Under the pieces are notes generated by a model. It searched no databases and was not told the origin of the DNA. It worked only from the letters and a program-made list of their open reading frames with translations. This document shows positions 61,533-64,000 of a DNA stretch of 64,000 nucleotides, one piece after another (positions within the stretch are counted from its first letter, which is position 1; every line of letters starts with the position of its first letter). Source of the DNA: Proteiniclasticum sp043951855 (lineage in GTDB: Bacteria > Bacillota > Clostridia > Clostridiales > Clostridiaceae); assembly GCF_043951855.1 (NCBI RefSeq), contig NZ_JBINJW010000011.1:1-64000 (forward strand). The letters run 5' to 3'. The position numbers were made by a program, and so were the translations under genes.

Positions 61533-61564
61533 AAAAAAATAAGGCTGAAAAACAGCCTTATTTT
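61533..61564. terminator. Strong terminator of the AbgT gene
   Basis: A perfect 12-bp stem (AAAATAAGGCTG with CAGCCTTATTTT, 5-nt loop) is extended by a T-run on the minus strand and lies just past the stop at 61570. Confidence 0.9.
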
Positions 61565-61569
61565 AGAAA

Positions 61570-63102
61570 CTAAATGTGAATGAACGCTCCAGGTCCCAGT
61601 GGCAGATTCGCCACGTACCAGATGATCATCATAACGACCCATCCAGCCAGGAATACCAGTGTGTATGGTACCATGGTTGCAATGATGGTTCCGATACCAC
61701 TTTCCTTGTCATACTTCTTGGCAAATACCACGATCATGGCAAAGTAGCTCATGAGTGGGGAGATGATGTTCGTTGTGGAGTCACCGATTCTGTAGGCAGC
61801 CTGTGTAAGCTCAGGTGACAGCCCCAGTCTCATCATCATCGGAACGAAGATCGGTGCCATGATGGCCCATTTCGCAGACGCAGAACCCATGAACAGGTTC
61901 AGGAATGCTGAGATCACGATGAATCCAAGAATCAGTGGAAGTCCTGTGAATCCGATCCCCTCGAGGAATTCCGCACCCTTAACAGAAAGGATGGTTCCCA
62001 GGTTGGATTTTCCGAAGTAGGATACGAACTGTGCAGCAAAGAATGCCAGCACCAGGTATCCGCCCATGCTCTTCATGGCATCGGTCATGGATTCTACAAG
62101 ATCGTTGGTGTTCTTGATCTTGCCTACGGTTTTACCATAAACATAACCAGGAATCATGAAGACCAGAAGAATCATGAAAATCAGACCTTTGCTCAGGAAT
62201 TCTGTGATCACAAGATCTCCATCCGCATTGGGTGCTTTCAGAAGCGCATTTTCTGGTACGGTCAGTATCAGCATGATGACAGCGAAAATCAGAAGTGAAA
62301 TACCGGCATTTCTGAGACCTCTGTTTTCAATGTCCGTGATCTTTTCCTTGTTTGGTTCGAAATCTCCGTGATAAGCACCAAGATTCTTTTCAACAATCTT
62401 TTCGGTTACAATTGTACCGAGGAATGTAAGAAGGAATGTGGAAGCCACCATGAAGTAGTAGTTTGCTGTTGGAAGCACTTGTACGGTGGACCCTGCAGCT
62501 TCAAGCGCAGCGTTGGTGATACCACCTAGGAGCGGATCCAGTGTTCCAATCAGAAGATTTGCGGAGAATCCTGCAGATACACCGGCGAATGCTGCAGCAA
62601 GACCTGCGATAGGATGTCTGCCTGCACCTGCGAACATGATCGCACCAAGTGGAATAACCACTACATAACCAGCATCGGATGCCACGTTGGACATGATACC
62701 GGAAAATACAACTACCGCTGTAAGCAGTCTTGCAGGAACATTTGTAAGAAGCTTCTTCAGTGCTGTTGAGATCAGTCCTGACCATTCAGCTACACCTACA
62801 CCAAGCATTGCTACAAGAACGGTTCCAAGTGGAGCAAATCCTGTGAAGTTACTGGTTGCACTGTTGAAGATATAACGTAGACCCGCAGCAGAAAATAGAT
62901 TCTCCGCACCGATGGTCACGTCGGCAGCCTGTTTTGCATCGTAGTAGGTTACCTGTGTACCGATCAGTGACACGATATAAGAAATAATCACAACTGCTAC
63001 ACTTAGAATTACAAATATGATTGCTGGATGTGGCAGAGCGTTTCCTACAACTTCGATGGTTTTCAGAACACCTTTTTTGTCTTTGTTGTTTGTTTTAGCC
63101 AT
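61570..63102 (-). CDS. AbgT family transporter (p-aminobenzoyl-glutamate or peptide type)
   Basis: The 510-aa polytopic protein has the AbgT plan, with blocks VLVAMLGVGVAEWSGLI near residue 95, SDAGYVVVIPLGAIMF near 138, MGSASAKWAIMAPIFVPMM near 408 and GDSTTNIISPLMSYFAMI near 441. AbgT proteins import p-aminobenzoyl-glutamate or export sulfonamide-like drugs. Beside a PepT-like peptidase gene, uptake of a peptide or amide is a fair guess. AGGGAGG precedes the ATG. It has its own promoter and terminator. Confidence 0.93.
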   Translation of the reverse strand: MAKTNNKDKKGVLKTIEVVGNALPHPAIIFVILSVAVVIISYIVSLIGTQVTYYDAKQAADVTIGAENLFSAAGLRYIFNSATSNFTGFAPLGTVLVAMLGVGVAEWSGLISTALKKLLTNVPARLLTAVVVFSGIMSNVASDAGYVVVIPLGAIMFAGAGRHPIAGLAAAFAGVSAGFSANLLIGTLDPLLGGITNAALEAAGSTVQVLPTANYYFMVASTFLLTFLGTIVTEKIVEKNLGAYHGDFEPNKEKITDIENRGLRNAGISLLIFAVIMLILTVPENALLKAPNADGDLVITEFLSKGLIFMILLVFMIPGYVYGKTVGKIKNTNDLVESMTDAMKSMGGYLVLAFFAAQFVSYFGKSNLGTILSVKGAEFLEGIGFTGLPLILGFIVISAFLNLFMGSASAKWAIMAPIFVPMMMRLGLSPELTQAAYRIGDSTTNIISPLMSYFAMIVVFAKKYDKESGIGTIIATMVPYTLVFLAGWVVMMIIWYVANLPLGPGAFIHI

Positions 63103-63472
63103 TAGTTTACCTCCCTTAGGTTTTTGACATTCGTAATTATATCAACATGTAAACCTTTTTTCAATGAATTCGATAATCTATGCAAATATCATAAATAATT
63201 TTCATAATTAATTTGAATCTCATACGCTTTAGCTTTCAGATTTCTCAATTTATTGCTGATAAATGCATTGACATCACAATTATCATAATTATTGTTAAAG
63301 GGCTACCATATCTTTATATTCTGAATTTTAATATCATTAAACGAAATGTCCGTATAGGAAATACTATCATCCTTCCATAAATTACACAAGTGGATATGCG
63401 AAAAAAAATGATGCATAATGCAGATTCTGCATATACATCAAAAGATCTCATTTCTATTCATTACGGTTCATT
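63103..63472. other. AT-rich region upstream of the AbgT gene
   Basis: Apart from the promoter at 63136-63164 it holds an odd palindrome AATTATCATAATT (63278-63290) inside a larger CAATTAT/ATTATTG repeat, and an inverted repeat around CTGCATATA near 63412-63437. No open frame with a ribosome site is seen before the small gene at 63473. Confidence 0.4.
63136..63164 (-). promoter_or_regulatory. Strong promoter of the AbgT gene
   Basis: On the minus strand TTGAAA (63164-63159) and TATAAT (63141-63136) are spaced by exactly 17 nt and the -10 has a TG extension. The leader is about 30 nt. Confidence 0.75.
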
Positions 63473-63601
63473 CTAAAACAGCTTCTTTCTTTTTCTCTTT
63501 CCGACCTTCATCCAGTAATTCCCCTCATGGGTTTCCCTATAAAGGTATACACGAAAAATTTCCAGTGGTGTCCACATCTTCTTAAAATTGTAGTATGGCA
63601 T
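63473..63601 (-). CDS. Small basic protein of 42 aa, unknown function
   Basis: A short frame starts at an ATG (63601) with AGGGGGAG 4 nt upstream, one of the stronger ribosome sites in the window, and ends at TAG 63475-63473. The peptide starts MPYYNFKKMWTPLEIFRVYL, is rich in Tyr, Phe, Trp and Lys, and ends KVGKRKRKKLF. It has no membrane segment or known motif. It is the only gene I can support in the last 900 nt. It might bind nucleic acid or an acidic surface; no function is assigned. Confidence 0.55.
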   Translation of the reverse strand: MPYYNFKKMWTPLEIFRVYLYRETHEGNYWMKVGKRKRKKLF

Positions 63602-63980
63602 TTTACTCCCCCTTATGATGCTGATGTCGAATACAAAAAAGCAGCCTGATCAGTTACACTTCACTTTCCCCGAAAAAAACTGATTTCAGACCAAGGAAAC
63701 GACAAGCTCTGACTTGATATATTAATATTATAATATGATTCTAGTTTATTACAAGTGTCGTCAAAAACATCCACACCATTCGATATAATATTAGTGTTAT
63801 CATGTCGAAAACAGAGTGATATAAAATACTATAAAGAAATAGTTTAAGAGCTCATTAAATTTAATAGTATTCACGTAATCCGCTGAATATTTTGATAAAT
63901 TATATCAATGTCTTGAAACGCAGAAAATTCCGTCATTTTGTTGAAGGCGCCTAAACTATTTGACTACCAAAGGAAATGAC
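63602..63980. other. AT-rich region near the right edge
   Basis: No gene is seen. It holds a plus-strand run with TTGATATATTAATATTATAA (63714-63733) and another TATAAT near 63784, both possible -10 boxes, and several A/T palindromes. It probably carries promoters for the small gene and for the gene that starts at the right edge. Confidence 0.35.
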
Positions 63981-64000
63981 ATGAGCCCGACGAAAACTTG
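63981..64000 (+). CDS. Possible start of a gene cut by the window edge
   Basis: An ATG at 63981 with AAAGGA 6 nt upstream opens a frame reading MSPTKT before the edge. Too little is present to identify it. Confidence 0.25.

Noticed and set aside
1..64000. CRISPR arrays, insertion sequences, prophage or integrative elements
   Set aside because: I saw no regularly spaced repeats, transposase or integrase motifs, or attachment-site duplication next to the tRNA gene.

Overview
The window looks like chromosomal DNA of an anaerobic member of the Clostridia (Bacillota). The grounds are AGGAGG-type ribosome binding sites, frequent TTG and GTG starts, an L-box (lysine) riboswitch, an indolepyruvate:ferredoxin oxidoreductase (IorAB), an AbgT-type transporter beside an M20 peptidase, and a Gram-positive type IV pilus (T4P) locus with no secretin gene. 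I cannot name a genus from the sequence alone. I see no rRNA, CRISPR array, insertion sequence or prophage. Most genes lie on the minus strand. Layout by region: 0-10 kb holds a truncated gene, a NADAR-type antitoxin-like protein, a quinone-oxidoreductase-like enzyme, a D-Ala-D-Ala-ligase-like ATP-grasp protein, a lysine-riboswitch-controlled polar amino acid ABC transporter, a metallophosphoesterase, a SatD-like protein, an AI-2E family transporter and a PhnB-like protein. 10-20 kb holds iorA-iorB-thpR as overlapping genes, a vWA protein, a macro-domain/HTH fusion downstream of mutY and an HD-domain gene, an HMA-CDF metal transporter, and a radical SAM protein. 20-33 kb holds a monosaccharide ABC transporter (chvE-mmsA-mmsB type) with a strong promoter and operator-like palindrome, two uncharacterised genes, a YflT-like protein with an apparent in-frame stop, ogt, a tRNA-Val(GAC), a NYN-LOTUS protein, a permuted papain-fold protein, ilvE and a TspO-like membrane protein. 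33-58 kb is the most interesting part: a complete T4P assembly locus (pilT, pilD, pilA, pseudopilins, pilB, pilC, a pilM-pilN fusion, pilO) interleaved with and flanked by six large cyclic-di-GMP proteins. These are one sensor GGDEF, two PAS-GGDEF-HD-GYP hybrids, and three paralogous sensor-GGDEF*-EAL proteins. PilB carries two clear MshEN motifs, the known c-di-GMP-binding signature. The region therefore encodes synthesis, breakdown and a likely effector of c-di-GMP around the machine it probably controls. 58-64 kb holds two small membrane proteins, an rluF-type pseudouridine synthase, a PepT-like peptidase, an AbgT transporter, a 42-codon small gene and an AT-rich end. Protein family calls come from recognising motifs by eye; no database search was run.
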